From the NCBI RefSeq assembly GCF_000147815.2, contig NC_015957.1:4030001-4094000 (forward strand): a stretch of DNA of 64,000 nt. Direction: 5' to 3'. The DNA comes from Streptomyces violaceusniger Tu 4113. GTDB taxonomy: Bacteria; Actinomycetota; Actinomycetes; Streptomycetales; Streptomycetaceae. Below are positions 1 to 15,360 of the stretch, piece by piece. How positions within the stretch are numbered: the first letter of the stretch is position 1; every line of letters starts with the position of its first letter. The notes under the pieces were generated by a model that had not been told where the DNA came from, made no database searches, and worked only from the letters and a program-made list of their open reading frames with translations. The translations under genes were made by a program, and so were the position numbers.

Positions 1-1485
1 GAGGAGTCGGTGGGCGCCCTGCCGACCGCGCTCGCCCTCGACGAGCCGCAACTGGCGGTGCGCCGGGGCGACATCACGGTGGCCAGGCTCGCCACCACCC
101 CCGCCCCCGACACCGCCCCGCCCGCCTGGGACCCCGAGGGCACGGTGCTGGTCACCGGGGCCACCGGCACCATCGGCGGGGTCATCGCCCGCCATCTGGT
201 GGCCGAGGGCGGAGTGCGGCATCTGCTGCTCGCCGGCCGCCGCGGACCGGACGCCGAAGGCGCTGCCGAACTCCGCACGGAACTCACCGAGTTGGGCGCC
301 GAGGTCACCCTCGCCGCCTGCGATGTGGCCGACCGGGAGGCGCTGGCGGCGCTGCTGGCCACCGTCCCCGCCGCCCATCCGCTGACGGCCGTCGTGCACA
401 CGGCGGGCGTCCTGGACGACGGTGTGGTGTCCTCCCTCACCCCCGAGCGGATGGACCGGGTGCTGCGGCCCAAGGTCGACGCCGCGCTCACCCTGTACGA
501 GCTGACCCGCGACCTGGACCTGTCCGCGCTCGTCCTCTTCTCCTCCATCGCCGGCACCTTCGGCGGGATGGGCCAGGGCAACTACTCGGCGGCCAACGCC
601 TTCCTCGACGCCTTCGCCCAGCACTGCCGCACCCAGGGCCGCCCCGTCCAGTCGCATGCGTGGGGGCTGTGGGCCCAGCGCAGCGACATGACCGGCAAGC
701 TGGAAGGCGCCGATCTGAACCGGCTGGCGCGCGGTGGCATCGTCCCGTTCTCCTCGGAGGACGGCGCCAGGCTCTTCGACGCCGCACGCGCCGTGGACGC
801 CGCCGTCGTGCTGCCGATGCGGCTCGACACCGCGGGGCTCGGGGCGCGCTCCGGTGACGTACCGGCGCTGCTGCGCGGGCTGGTGAGGGCCGCGCCCGCC
901 AAGCCCGCCCGACGGGCCGTCGGGGGAGCGGGAGCCGGGGCCGGGGCCGGGGCCGGGGCCGCGTCCGCGCGGCCCGAGGGCCTCAAGCAGCATCTGTCCA
1001 GCCTGCCGGAGGCCGAGCGCGGCCGGTTCCTGCTGGACCTGGTCCGCACGACCGTGGCCGGGGTACTGGGCTTCGACTCGGTGGCCGCCGTCGAGGCGGA
1101 GCGCGGTCTGCTGGACCTCGGCTTCGACTCGCTCACCGCGGTCGAACTCCGCAATCAGCTCGGCAAGGCCACCGGTCGGCGGCTGCCGGTCACCCTGCTC
1201 TTCGACTACCCCACATCCACGGCGATCGCCGCGTACCTGGAGGCGGAGATCGCCCCGGAGACCTTCACCGCCGCGTCGATGGCCTTTCCGGAACTCGACG
1301 CCCTGGAAAGCAATCTGGCCCGGGTCGCCACCGACGAGGAGGCGCGCACCACGCTCGCCTCGCGTCTGCAGGACCTGCTGGTACGGCTCGGCCAGGGCCC
1401 GGAGGACGCGGTCGCCGGCCGCATCGACGCCGCCTCGGACGACGAGATCTTCGACTTCATCGAGAACGAACTCGGCCTGTCCTGA
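1..1485 (+). CDS. Type I modular polyketide synthase, 3' end (KR-ACP-docking domain), truncated by window edge
   Basis: Last 494 codons of a modular PKS; the reading frame is open to base 1, so the true start lies upstream of the window. A ketoreductase domain begins near residue 45 (TGATGTIGG nucleotide-binding loop), carries the LDD triad of B-type KRs ([10 protein letters not shown]) and the catalytic Tyr in GQGNYSAANA. After an Ala/Gly linker comes an ACP with the phosphopantetheine serine in [11 protein letters not shown]. The tail (about 80 residues, ending in NELGLS) looks like a C-terminal class I docking domain that would hand the chain to the next gene, 41 bp downstream. A B-type KR sets a D-hydroxyl, which with a DH gives a trans double bond; whether this module has a DH cannot be seen. 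It should be the penultimate module of the assembly line. Confidence 0.95.
   Translation, partial: EESVGALPTALALDEPQLAVRRGDITVARLATTPAPDTAPPAWDPEGTVLVTGATGTIGGVIARHLVAEGGVRHLLLAGRRGPDAEGAAELRTELTELGAEVTLAACDVADREALAALLATVPAAHPLTAVVHTAGVLDDGVVSSLTPERMDRVLRPKVDAALTLYELTRDLDLSALVLFSSIAGTFGGMGQGNYSAANAFLDAFAQHCRTQGRPVQSHAWGLWAQRSDMTGKLEGADLNRLARGGIVPFSSEDGARLFDAARAVDAAVVLPMRLDTAGLGARSGDVPALLRGLVRAAPAKPARRAVGGAGAGAGAGAGAASARPEGLKQHLSSLPEAERGRFLLDLVRTTVAGVLGFDSVAAVEAERGLLDLGFDSLTAVELRNQLGKATGRRLPVTLLFDYPTSTAIAAYLEAEIAPETFTAASMAFPELDALESNLARVATDEEARTTLASRLQDLLVRLGQGPEDAVAGRIDAASDDEIFDFIENELGLS
930..960 (+). repeat. GGGGCC-type hexanucleotide repeat coding an (Ala-Gly) linker
   Basis: Tandem gccggg units encode the alternating Gly-Ala stretch that joins the KR and ACP domains of the first PKS gene. 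It is a flexible interdomain linker in frame, likely length-variable between strains. Confidence 0.7.
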
Positions 1486-1526
1486 CAGTACCCGGATTTG
1501 GAATACAAAGAGATGGGCGGTAAACG

Positions 1527-7790
<6,264 letters not shown>

Positions 7791-7847
7791 CCCCGCCCCG
7801 CACCCGCCGCCGAGGCGCCCTCCCGTACCGCGAAAGGAACGACGACC

Positions 7848-8633
7848 ATGGCGTTGCCCGTCACCGATGAGAGCCTGTGGTTCCGCAGGTTCCATCCGCG
7901 CCCGGAGGCCGAGGTCAGCCTGGTCTGCCTGCCGCACGCCGGAGGAGCCGCCAGCTTCTACTTCCCCATCTCCGAGCTGCTGCCGCCGACCGTGGAGGCG
8001 CTGGCCGTCCAGTATCCGGGACGGCAGGATCGCCGCCATGACACGCCCATCGAGAACATCCATGAGATGGCGCGCGAGATCTTCGAGGCGCTGACGCCAC
8101 TGACGGCACACCGGCCGATCGCGCTGTTCGGCCACAGCATGGGCGCGAGCGTCGGGTTCGAGCTGGCCCGGCTGATCGAAGGGGAGCTGGGGACCGTGCC
8201 CGTGGCGCTCTTCGCCTCGGGCCGGCCCGCGCCCTCGCACCACCGGAGCCTGGACATCCACCGGCGCGACGACGCCGGGCTCATCGCCGAGCTCCAACTG
8301 GTCAGCGGGACCGACTCGCGGATCCTCGGCGACGCCGAACTGCTGCGGCTGACCCTGCCGGCCATCCGCAGCGACTACAAGGCGGCCGAGACCTATGAGT
8401 ACCGGCCCGGCGCCAGGCTGCGCTGCGACATCGTGGGGCTCGCCGGCGACAGCGACATCCGGGTCAGGGCCCCGGAGATGGCGGGCTGGCGGGAGCACAC
8501 CTCGGGCTCCTTCCGGCTGGAGGTCTTCTCCGGCGGCCACTTCTACCTGGGTGAACAGAAGGCAGCGGTGGCCGGAGTCATCACGGACACCCTCCGGGCG
8601 GCCACCGCCCGCCCCCGACGACCTATCGACTGA
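7848..8633 (+). CDS. Type II (editing) thioesterase
   Basis: 261-aa free-standing alpha/beta hydrolase of the type II thioesterase family. Motifs seen: LPHAGG near the N-terminus (oxyanion region), GHSMGA with the nucleophilic Ser, and GGHFYL with the catalytic His near the C-terminus. Family role: removes aberrant or stalled acyl groups from PKS carrier proteins and so keeps the assembly line running. ATG start with AAAGGAAC upstream. It sits 57 bp after the terminal PKS gene and 14 bp before the glycosyltransferase, so it is most likely cotranscribed with them. Confidence 0.93.
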   Translation: MALPVTDESLWFRRFHPRPEAEVSLVCLPHAGGAASFYFPISELLPPTVEALAVQYPGRQDRRHDTPIENIHEMAREIFEALTPLTAHRPIALFGHSMGASVGFELARLIEGELGTVPVALFASGRPAPSHHRSLDIHRRDDAGLIAELQLVSGTDSRILGDAELLRLTLPAIRSDYKAAETYEYRPGARLRCDIVGLAGDSDIRVRAPEMAGWREHTSGSFRLEVFSGGHFYLGEQKAAVAGVITDTLRAATARPRRPID

Positions 8634-8647
8634 GAGAGAAACCGACG

Positions 8648-9901
8648 ATGCGTATCCTATTCGCGACGGTGTCCGAGAAATCGCACCTGTTCACCATGGT
8701 CCCGCTCGCCTGGTCGCTGGCCGCGGCCGGCCACGAGGTGCAAGTCGCCAGCAACCCAGCGCTGACCGAGCACATCAAGAGCACCGGTCTGACGGCCGTC
8801 ACCGTCGGCACGGACCACAATCTCCACGAGATGCTGACGGAGAACCGCGACTCGCTGGAGAACCCGCTGTCCGACTGGTCCGCTCCGGACCTCGATCAGC
8901 ACTCCTGGGAACAGGTGCTGATGAAGTTCAAGGTCAGCGTGATGTTCGCGTACCAGACCTACAACGACTGCATGGTCCACGAGCTGGTGGCCTACGCCCG
9001 CGACTGGCAGCCCGATCTGATCATCTGGGACCCGGTCAGCTACGCGGGCCCGGTGGCCGCCCGGGTCGTGGGCGCCGCCCACGCCCGGCTGCTGTGGTGT
9101 ATCGACATCTACTCCAAGATGCGCGAAGTGTTCCTGACCCGCCTCGCGGAGCAGCCCGAGGAGCGCCGTGAGGACCCGATGGCCGACTGGCTCGGCGGCA
9201 TCCTCGCCCGCTACGACCGCACCTTCGACGAGGAGGTCGTGGTCGGCCAGTGGACCATCGACCAGATCCCCACCAGCCTTCAGCTTCCGCTGTCGGTCCA
9301 GCGGGTCCCGGTCCGCTATCTGCCCTACAACGGCCCCTGTGAGATCCCGGACTGGCTGCGCGAGGTCCCCGAGCGGCCGCGGGTCGTGCTGACCTCCGGT
9401 GTCTCCGCACGGGCGGCCCTGGGCGGCACCTTCATGCCCGTCACCGACATCATCGACACCCTCGGGACCATGGACATCGACGTGGTGGCCGCGCTGCCGC
9501 CCGAGGAGGTCGGGGCCCTGGAGAAGATCCCCGCCAACACCCGCATCGTCGACTTCGTCCCGCTGCACGCCCTGCTGCCCGGCGCCTCGGTCCTCATCCA
9601 CCACGGCGGCTTCGGCTCCTGGGGCACCGCACTGGTCAACGGCGTACCGCAGTTCATCCCCACCATCCGCTACGGCGACTGGTGGAACAAGGCGACCCGT
9701 CTGCACGAGGCCGGTGCCGGACTCGCCGTGCACGCCTCCGAGCTGACCACCGAGGTGCTGCGGGAGAGCGTCGAACGGCTGCTGGGGGACGCCACGTACA
9801 AGGAGAGCGCCGAGCGGCTGCGCGAGGAGAACCTGCACACGCCCACCCCGCACGATGTGGTGCCGGTGCTGGAGAAGCTCACCGTGGAGCACGGCCGATG
9901 A
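8648..9901 (+). CDS. Macrolide glycosyltransferase (GT1, EryBV/DesVII type)
   Basis: 417-aa GT-B glycosyltransferase of the macrolide family. It starts [14 protein letters not shown] with the N-terminal acceptor domain, and the C-terminal NDP-sugar site is the [18 protein letters not shown] region around His318-His319. Expected to transfer the 2,6-dideoxysugar made by the neighbouring genes onto the aglycone hydroxyl in the cytoplasm. No DesVIII/EryCII-like P450-derived helper gene is adjacent, so it probably acts alone. If the product is a C2-symmetric macrodiolide, one enzyme would have to act twice on the same molecule. It overlaps the epimerase gene by ATGA, which implies translational coupling. 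Confidence 0.93.
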   Translation: MRILFATVSEKSHLFTMVPLAWSLAAAGHEVQVASNPALTEHIKSTGLTAVTVGTDHNLHEMLTENRDSLENPLSDWSAPDLDQHSWEQVLMKFKVSVMFAYQTYNDCMVHELVAYARDWQPDLIIWDPVSYAGPVAARVVGAAHARLLWCIDIYSKMREVFLTRLAEQPEERREDPMADWLGGILARYDRTFDEEVVVGQWTIDQIPTSLQLPLSVQRVPVRYLPYNGPCEIPDWLREVPERPRVVLTSGVSARAALGGTFMPVTDIIDTLGTMDIDVVAALPPEEVGALEKIPANTRIVDFVPLHALLPGASVLIHHGGFGSWGTALVNGVPQFIPTIRYGDWWNKATRLHEAGAGLAVHASELTTEVLRESVERLLGDATYKESAERLREENLHTPTPHDVVPVLEKLTVEHGR

Positions 9902-10494
9902 AGGTGCGTGAGCTGGCGGTCTCCGGCGCCTACGAGTTCAGCCCGGACGTCCACCGCGACGAGCGCGGCGCGTTCGTCGCCCACTACACCGAAGCGGCCT
10001 TCGCCGCGGCCGTCGGGCATCCGCTGCGCCTGGGCCAGAACCACCACAGCGTCTCCCGGCGCGGCACCGTCCGCGGGGTGCACTACGCGGACGTACCCCC
10101 GGGCCAGGCCAAGATGGTGACCTGCACCAGCGGCGAACTCCTCGACGTGGTCGTGGACTTGAGGATGGGCTCGCCCACCTTCGGCCACTGGGACAGCGTG
10201 CGCCTGGACCCCGTCTCGTACCGGGCGGTGTATCTGGAGGAGGGCCTCGGCCACGCCTTCATCGCGCTGCGGGACGACACCGTGGCGGCCTATCTGAACT
10301 CGGCGGAGTACAACCCGGGCGCCGAGCACGAGATCGACCCCTTCGACCCGGCGCTCGGCCTGCCCTGGCCCACGGACCTGGAGTATCTGGTCTCCCAGCG
10401 CGACCGGAACGCCCCCGGGCTGGCCGAGGCCGAACGGGCGGGCCTGCTGCCGTCCTACGAGGTCTGCCGGGCGCTGCACCCCCGGCGTGACTGA
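9898..10494 (+). CDS. dTDP-4-keto-6-deoxyhexose 5- (or 3,5-) epimerase, RmlC family
   Basis: 198-aa cupin of the RmlC/EryBVII family. The catalytic base is visible as His62 in [10 protein letters not shown], and the conserved [10 protein letters not shown] segment follows in the second half of the barrel. It converts the D-configured 4-keto sugar to the L series by C5 (perhaps also C3) epimerisation. The ATG was chosen at the 4-bp ATGA overlap with the glycosyltransferase stop; an upstream in-frame extension exists only inside that gene. Its presence is the main evidence that the attached sugar is an L-sugar. Confidence 0.92.
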   Translation: MKVRELAVSGAYEFSPDVHRDERGAFVAHYTEAAFAAAVGHPLRLGQNHHSVSRRGTVRGVHYADVPPGQAKMVTCTSGELLDVVVDLRMGSPTFGHWDSVRLDPVSYRAVYLEEGLGHAFIALRDDTVAAYLNSAEYNPGAEHEIDPFDPALGLPWPTDLEYLVSQRDRNAPGLAEAERAGLLPSYEVCRALHPRRD

Positions 10495-10657
10495 CCCGGC
10501 CGTGGCGTACCCCCCTCCACCGATCGGTTGATGCGGCCGGTCAGCCGGTGGGTGGAGGGAGGATCAGCCCGGTGGGCAGCCGATGGGCCGATCCGCGGGG
10601 GATACCCGCTTCCTACGGTGGAAGAGTGAAGGAACCGAGCGAGGAGGACCCGGGCCG

Positions 10658-11566
10658 ATGCCGCTGATCGAGGTCAGTAACCTGCGGAAGGAATACCGCA
10701 ATCACGTCGCGGTACAGGACGTGTCCTTCTCCGTGGAGGAGGGTGAGATCTTCGGCATCCTGGGCCCCAACGGCGCGGGCAAGACCACCGCCGTGGAGTG
10801 CATCGAGGGGATGCGCAAACGGGACGGTGGCGAGATCTCCGTGATGGGCCTGGACCCGCTGAAGGATCTCGCCGAGCTGCGCGAGTCCATCGGGATCCAG
10901 CTCCAGCAGAGCGAACTGCCCCCCAAGATGAAGGTGTGGGAGGCGCTCGAGCTCTACAGCACCTTCTACCGCGACCCCGTCGACTGGCGCGAGCTCATCA
11001 AGGACTGGGGCCTGTCGGGCAAGGCCGACACGCCCTACGGATCGCTGTCCGGTGGACAGCAGCAGCGGCTGTCCATCGCGCTCGCCCTCGTCGGCAACCC
11101 CAGGATCGCCGTCTTCGACGAGCTGACCACCGCACTGGACCCGCACGCCCGGCGCGAGACCTGGAAGCTGATCGAGAAGGTCAGGGAGCAGGACGTGACC
11201 GTGCTGCTGGTCACCCACTTCATGGAGGAGGCCGAGCGGCTCTGCGACCGGATCGCCATCATCGAATCCGGCCGGGTCGTCGCCCTGGACACCCCCTCCG
11301 GACTGGTGTCCCGGGTCGATGAGCAGCAGATCATCCGGTTCAAGCCGTCCGTGCCGATGGACGACGAACTGCTGACCTCGCTGCCCGAGGTGAGCAGTGT
11401 GACCCGGTCCAAGTCGCAGGTGACAGTGGTCGGCAAGGGCAATGTCGTCTACGCGGTGATCTCCGTCCTGGCCCGCAATCAGATCGTGGCGAACGAACTC
11501 CGCCTGGAACAGGCGAGTCTCGATGACGCCTTCGTTGCCCTGACCGGCTCCAAGCCCGCCAACTGA
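10658..11566 (+). CDS. ABC transporter ATP-binding protein (DrrA-like exporter)
   Basis: 302-aa ATPase. Walker A GPNGAGKTT, signature LSGGQQQRLSIAL, Walker B-like RIAVFDELTTALDP, then the switch His in LLVTHFMEEAERLC; the C-terminal DrrA-like tail includes LEQASLDDAFVALTG. Note FDELTT where most relatives have LDEPT. The ATG was chosen over an upstream GTG because GAGGAGG lies about 10 bp before it. It pairs with the permease 21 bp downstream. Position inside the cluster suggests export of, and self-resistance to, the polyketide; the substrate is inferred from context only. Confidence 0.92.
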   Translation: MPLIEVSNLRKEYRNHVAVQDVSFSVEEGEIFGILGPNGAGKTTAVECIEGMRKRDGGEISVMGLDPLKDLAELRESIGIQLQQSELPPKMKVWEALELYSTFYRDPVDWRELIKDWGLSGKADTPYGSLSGGQQQRLSIALALVGNPRIAVFDELTTALDPHARRETWKLIEKVREQDVTVLLVTHFMEEAERLCDRIAIIESGRVVALDTPSGLVSRVDEQQIIRFKPSVPMDDELLTSLPEVSSVTRSKSQVTVVGKGNVVYAVISVLARNQIVANELRLEQASLDDAFVALTGSKPAN

Positions 11567-11587
11567 ACCGCCGAGGAGATCTCTGCC

Positions 11588-12325
11588 ATGTCCGGGCGCA
11601 CCAAGCTCACCTTCGTCGAGAGCAAGCTGTTCCTGCGCGATCCCACCGCGGTGTTCTTCGTCATCGCGCTGCCCATCATGCTGCTGGCCATCTTCCACTT
11701 CGTCACCACCAAGTCCAACGACGACGCCGCCACCAAGGAGTCGATGGCCGCGTTCGTCCCCGCGATGGCCATGTCGCTGTGTCTGACGATGCTGGCCCTC
11801 AACCTGCTGCCCACGACGCTGGCGACCTACCGGGAGAAGGGCATCCTGCGGCGCCTGGCCGCGAGCCCCGTCCATCCGGGGAATCTGCTGATCGCCCAGC
11901 TCTTCATCAACCTGGTCACCGCGGCGGTCTCCGCGGTGCTGGTGCTCATCGTCGGCAAGGCCGCCTTCGACACCAAGCTGCCCGGTGACGTCCCCGCCTT
12001 CCTGGTGAGCTTCGCCCTGGGCACCTGGGCGCTGTTCTCCATCGGCCTGGTCATCGCGGCCATCGCGCCGAGCAGCAAGTCGGCCACCGCGATGGGCCTT
12101 TCCCTGCTCTTCCCCAGCCTCTTCTTCGGCGGGGCGTTCCTCCCCAAGGAGGATCTGCCCGAGACCGTGTCCACCATCGGCGACTACACCCCGCTGGGCG
12201 CCGCGCTGCAGGCGCTGCGCGACTCCTGGGAGAACCAGTGGCCGCAGGCGCTGCACCTGACCGTCCTCGGGGTGATCGCGGTGGCCGCCACCGCGGCCGC
12301 GGCCAAGCTGTTCCGCTGGGAGTGA
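11588..12325 (+). CDS. ABC-2 type transporter permease
   Basis: 245-aa integral membrane protein of the ABC-2 family with about six hydrophobic segments and the typical loop LLPTTLATYREKGILRRLAASP between TM2 and TM3. It forms the membrane half of the exporter with the upstream ATPase, probably as a homodimer in the cytoplasmic membrane. GAGGAGATC precedes the ATG. One base separates its stop from the GTG start of the histidine kinase, so exporter and two-component genes look like one operon. Confidence 0.9.
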   Translation: MSGRTKLTFVESKLFLRDPTAVFFVIALPIMLLAIFHFVTTKSNDDAATKESMAAFVPAMAMSLCLTMLALNLLPTTLATYREKGILRRLAASPVHPGNLLIAQLFINLVTAAVSAVLVLIVGKAAFDTKLPGDVPAFLVSFALGTWALFSIGLVIAAIAPSSKSATAMGLSLLFPSLFFGGAFLPKEDLPETVSTIGDYTPLGAALQALRDSWENQWPQALHLTVLGVIAVAATAAAAKLFRWE

Positions 12326-12326
12326 G

Positions 12327-13589
12327 GTGAGCGCGTCCAAGGACGACGGCGGACGGTGGGAGCGGCACTCCGACATCCTGTTCGGAGGGCTGCCCTACCT
12401 TCTGCTGTTTCTGTCCACGGCCCTGAGCGTGGTCCACGGCCCGCCGCCGGCCCGTCGGCTGCTCACCACGCTCGGCCTGGCGGCGCTGGCCGCCCTCTGG
12501 ATCCTGGGCACCTACACCCTGCCGACGGGCCGCCGCAGCAGACAGCCGTACGGCATGGCGCGGACTGCCGTCTACTTCGCCGGGCTGCTCGCCCTCTCCG
12601 CCGCGCTGATGGCACGGGACCAGGTGTTCATGGTCTTCGCCGCCACCGGGTTCCTGCAGGCGCTGGTGCTGCTGCCGACGGTCTGGGCGCTGGTGTCCGT
12701 GGCGGCCACCTCGTTCGTCGTCAACACCGTGCCGGACGGATTCCCGCGCCTCACGACCGGCGCGGTGGTCGGCTATATCGCCGCCATCGCCTTCCAGACC
12801 GTGGTGATCGGCTGGATCAATCTGCTGTCGAGCCGGCTGAACGAACAGCATCAGCGGCGCAAACGGACCGTGGCCGAACTCCGGTCGGCGCTCAACGAGA
12901 ACGCCGGGCTCCACGCCCAGCTCATCACCCAGGCGCGTGAGGCCGGAGTGCTGGACGAGCGCCAGCGGATGGCGGGGGAGATCCATGACACCCTCGCCCA
13001 GGGGCTGGCCGGCATCATCCGGCAGTTGGAAGCCGTCGAACACGCCGAAGGCGACCGCGAGGTGTGGCGCCGCCATCTCGTCGCGGCCAAGGACCTGGCC
13101 CGGGACAGCCTGGCCGAGGCGCGCCGGTCGGTCCAGGCGCTCCGCCCCGAGCAACTGGAGTCCCGGACGCTGCCCGACGCCCTGGTGTGCCTGGTCGAGG
13201 GCTGGTCACGGGGGCGGGAGGCGAAGGTCGCGTTCGCGACGACCGGGACCGCCACCCCCGTCCACGCCGAACTGGAGGCCACGCTCTACCGGGTGGCACA
13301 GGAGGCCCTCGCCAACATCGCCAAGCACGCCGAGGCGTCGAAGGTGGGCATCACCCTCTCGTACATGGAGGACGTGGTCGTCCTCGATGTGCTCGACGAC
13401 GGCGTCGGATTCGACCCCGCGGCCGCGGCGGCCGCGGCCGGCACCTCCGGTGACCACGGGCTGGGGCTTGTGGCGATGCGGCGCCGACTGGGCCGGGTCG
13501 CCGGTACGTTGGACATCGAAAGCGCCCGTGGCGAGGGCACCGCCATCAGCGCGGCCGTCCCCGTCATCCCCCAGGAAGCCGGTGCATGA
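12327..13589 (+). CDS. Sensor histidine kinase, NarL-partner (HisKA_3) type
   Basis: 420-aa kinase. Residues about 20-155 hold five or six hydrophobic helices with almost no extracellular loop, so sensing is probably in or near the membrane. The dimerisation box ERQRMAGEIHDTLAQGLAG contains the phospho-acceptor His220. The HATPase_c domain follows with an N box (EALANIAKHAEA) and G boxes (DDGVGFDP, GLGLVAMRRR). It shares a 4-bp ATGA overlap with the response regulator. Coupled to an ABC-2 exporter, this resembles actinobacterial efflux-control systems in which kinase and regulator tune exporter expression; the signal is unknown. Confidence 0.9.
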   Translation: MSASKDDGGRWERHSDILFGGLPYLLLFLSTALSVVHGPPPARRLLTTLGLAALAALWILGTYTLPTGRRSRQPYGMARTAVYFAGLLALSAALMARDQVFMVFAATGFLQALVLLPTVWALVSVAATSFVVNTVPDGFPRLTTGAVVGYIAAIAFQTVVIGWINLLSSRLNEQHQRRKRTVAELRSALNENAGLHAQLITQAREAGVLDERQRMAGEIHDTLAQGLAGIIRQLEAVEHAEGDREVWRRHLVAAKDLARDSLAEARRSVQALRPEQLESRTLPDALVCLVEGWSRGREAKVAFATTGTATPVHAELEATLYRVAQEALANIAKHAEASKVGITLSYMEDVVVLDVLDDGVGFDPAAAAAAAGTSGDHGLGLVAMRRRLGRVAGTLDIESARGEGTAISAAVPVIPQEAGA

Positions 13590-14302
13590 GCGGAATCACC
13601 CCCAGCCGTAACAACGCCCCCAGCGATCACACCCCCATCGATAACCCCCACAACGGCGGCGCCCACCGCCCCGCCGCCGCGCCCATCCGCATCCTCATCG
13701 TGGACGACCACCCGGTGGTCCGCGACGGGCTGCGCGGGGTGCTGGAGCGGGACCCCGACTTCACGGTGATCGGCGAGGCCGGTGACGGTGCCGAGGCCGT
13801 CGAACTGTACGAGCGGCGGCCGGCCGATGTGGTCCTGATGGATCTGCGCATGCCCCGGATGGGCGGGGTCGAGGCCATCAAACGGCTGCTGCGCGGCGAT
13901 CCGGACGCCCGGATCCTGGTCCTGACCACCTATGACACCGACAGCGACGTCATGGGCGCCCTGGCCGCCGGGGCGACCGGCTATCTCCTCAAGGACACCC
14001 CGCGCGAGGAGCTGACCCGCGCCGTGCGGTCCGCCTCCTCGGGCCAGTCCGTTCTCTCGCCCGCGGTCACCGGACGGGTTCTCGGCCAGGTCCGCAAACC
14101 CACCCAGGGACCGCTGAGCGACCGTGAACTCCAAGTGCTCAGGCTTATCGCGGACGGGGCCACGAATCGACAGGCCGCGGCGGCGTTGTTCATCAGTCAG
14201 GCGACGGTGAAGACACATCTGCTGCATGTCTACGAGAAACTCGGGGTGAAGGATCGCGCGGCAGCAGTCAGCGAGGCCCATAAACGACATCTATTCCAAT
14301 GA
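13586..14302 (+). CDS. NarL/LuxR-family response regulator
   Basis: 238-aa response regulator. The receiver domain (about 35-150) has the acidic pair IVDDHP and the phospho-acceptor Asp86 in VLMDLRMP; the C-terminal HTH_LuxR is SDRELQVLRLIADGATNRQA onward, ending KLGVKDRAAAV. The ATG overlaps the kinase stop (ATGA). A Pro/Asn-rich N-terminal extension of about 30 residues precedes the receiver and is unusual; a later start is possible, but no better ribosome site is obvious. Candidate targets are the exporter operon and the TAGGGGT-repeat promoters on either side of the sugar genes; this is inference. Confidence 0.9.
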   Translation: MSGITPSRNNAPSDHTPIDNPHNGGAHRPAAAPIRILIVDDHPVVRDGLRGVLERDPDFTVIGEAGDGAEAVELYERRPADVVLMDLRMPRMGGVEAIKRLLRGDPDARILVLTTYDTDSDVMGALAAGATGYLLKDTPREELTRAVRSASSGQSVLSPAVTGRVLGQVRKPTQGPLSDRELQVLRLIADGATNRQAAAALFISQATVKTHLLHVYEKLGVKDRAAAVSEAHKRHLFQ

Positions 14303-14323
14303 CATCGCAGGTCGGAGCCGTAA

Positions 14324-14359
14324 TAGGGGTGGCAGATAGGGGTGGATGAGGGTAGGGGT
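14324..14359 (+). promoter_or_regulatory. Three TAGGGGT direct repeats upstream of the deoxysugar operon
   Basis: TAGGGGT occurs at 14324-14330, 14337-14343 and 14353-14359, all on the same strand, in the 92-bp gap between the response regulator and the 4-ketoreductase gene. The same heptamer family recurs before the crotonyl-CoA reductase gene. Clustered direct repeats of this kind are typical operators for LuxR-type activators of macrolide and polyether clusters; AGGGGT resembles the ACCCCT element that I recall being reported for the salinomycin regulator SlnR. Confidence 0.5.
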
Positions 14360-14394
14360 TGTTCCGCCTGAAGCGGCGCCAATACGGTGGCGAT

Positions 14395-15360
14395 ATGGCC
14401 CACATGCGAGATCGGCAGGCCGTTGTGATCGGCGGCACCGGATTCATCGGGCGACATATCTGCAGGGCTCTCACCAAACGCGGATATGAAGTCCTGGCAA
14501 TAGCGAGAAAACCCGCCGAACCCATTCCCGGAGTCGTATTTCTGCCCCTTGACGCGGTATCCGCGCCGAGCGACGACATCGCCCGGGCCGCGAAGTCCGC
14601 CGATCTCGTCGTCAACGCCGCGGGCGACAGTTGGGAGGGCGACGAGGCGAGCATGACGGCCTCGCACATCCCGCTCGTCGACCGGCTGGTGGACGCCGTG
14701 GCGACCCTCCCCAGGCGGCCGCGGCTGGTCCATCTGGGCTCGGTGCACGAGTACGGCCCGGTCCCCGACGGCACGGCCATCACCGAGGACCACCCCACCG
14801 CCCCCCACACCCCCTACGCCCGCACCAAGCTCGTCGGCAGCCGGATCGTCCTGGGCGCGGCGGACGCGGGCCGCATCGACGGCTGTGTTCTGCGCGTCAC
14901 CAACGTCTGCGGACCGGGCACTCCCCGGGGCAGCTTCCTCGGCGGACTCGCCCACCGGCTGCGCCGGACGACCGAGGACGCTCCGCTCTCCCTCACCCTC
15001 GTCGACGACCAGCGCGACTTCATCGACGTCCGCGACGTCGCCGAGGCCGTGGCGCTGGCCGCGAGCAGCCCGGTGACCGGCCGGGCGATCAACATCGGGC
15101 AGGGCGACGCCTCCAGCATGCGCGAACTGGCCTGGCTGCTGATCTCCGCCTCCCAGGTCCCCGCGGATCTGGTGCGCGAGGAGAGCGGCGCCGTGCACAG
15201 CAAGGGCGGTAGCTGGACCCAGGCCGACATCCGCCTCGCCCGGCGGCTCATGGGCTGGTCCCCGAAGGTGGCGCTGAAGGAATCCCTCCACGACCTGTGG
15301 GCCGCCTCCGCCACCTCGAGCCGACCGGCTGCCGCGGCGGCCCGTACCGAAGGACACTGA
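14395..15360 (+). CDS. NDP-hexose 4-ketoreductase (SDR, EryBIV-like)
   Basis: 321-aa extended SDR. Rossmann motif VVIGGTGFIGRH at the N-terminus; catalytic Tyr141 and Lys145 in TPYARTKLVGS; NVCGPGTPRG further on. Family role: stereospecific reduction of the 4-keto group as the last step of 2,6-dideoxyhexose formation. The start at 14395 follows GGTGG; an ATG three codons later is also possible, and an upstream in-frame ATG-like extension runs into the repeat region and is unlikely. It overlaps the next gene by one base (TGATG), so the three sugar genes form a tightly coupled operon. Confidence 0.88.
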   Translation: MAHMRDRQAVVIGGTGFIGRHICRALTKRGYEVLAIARKPAEPIPGVVFLPLDAVSAPSDDIARAAKSADLVVNAAGDSWEGDEASMTASHIPLVDRLVDAVATLPRRPRLVHLGSVHEYGPVPDGTAITEDHPTAPHTPYARTKLVGSRIVLGAADAGRIDGCVLRVTNVCGPGTPRGSFLGGLAHRLRRTTEDAPLSLTLVDDQRDFIDVRDVAEAVALAASSPVTGRAINIGQGDASSMRELAWLLISASQVPADLVREESGAVHSKGGSWTQADIRLARRLMGWSPKVALKESLHDLWAASATSSRPAAAAARTEGH

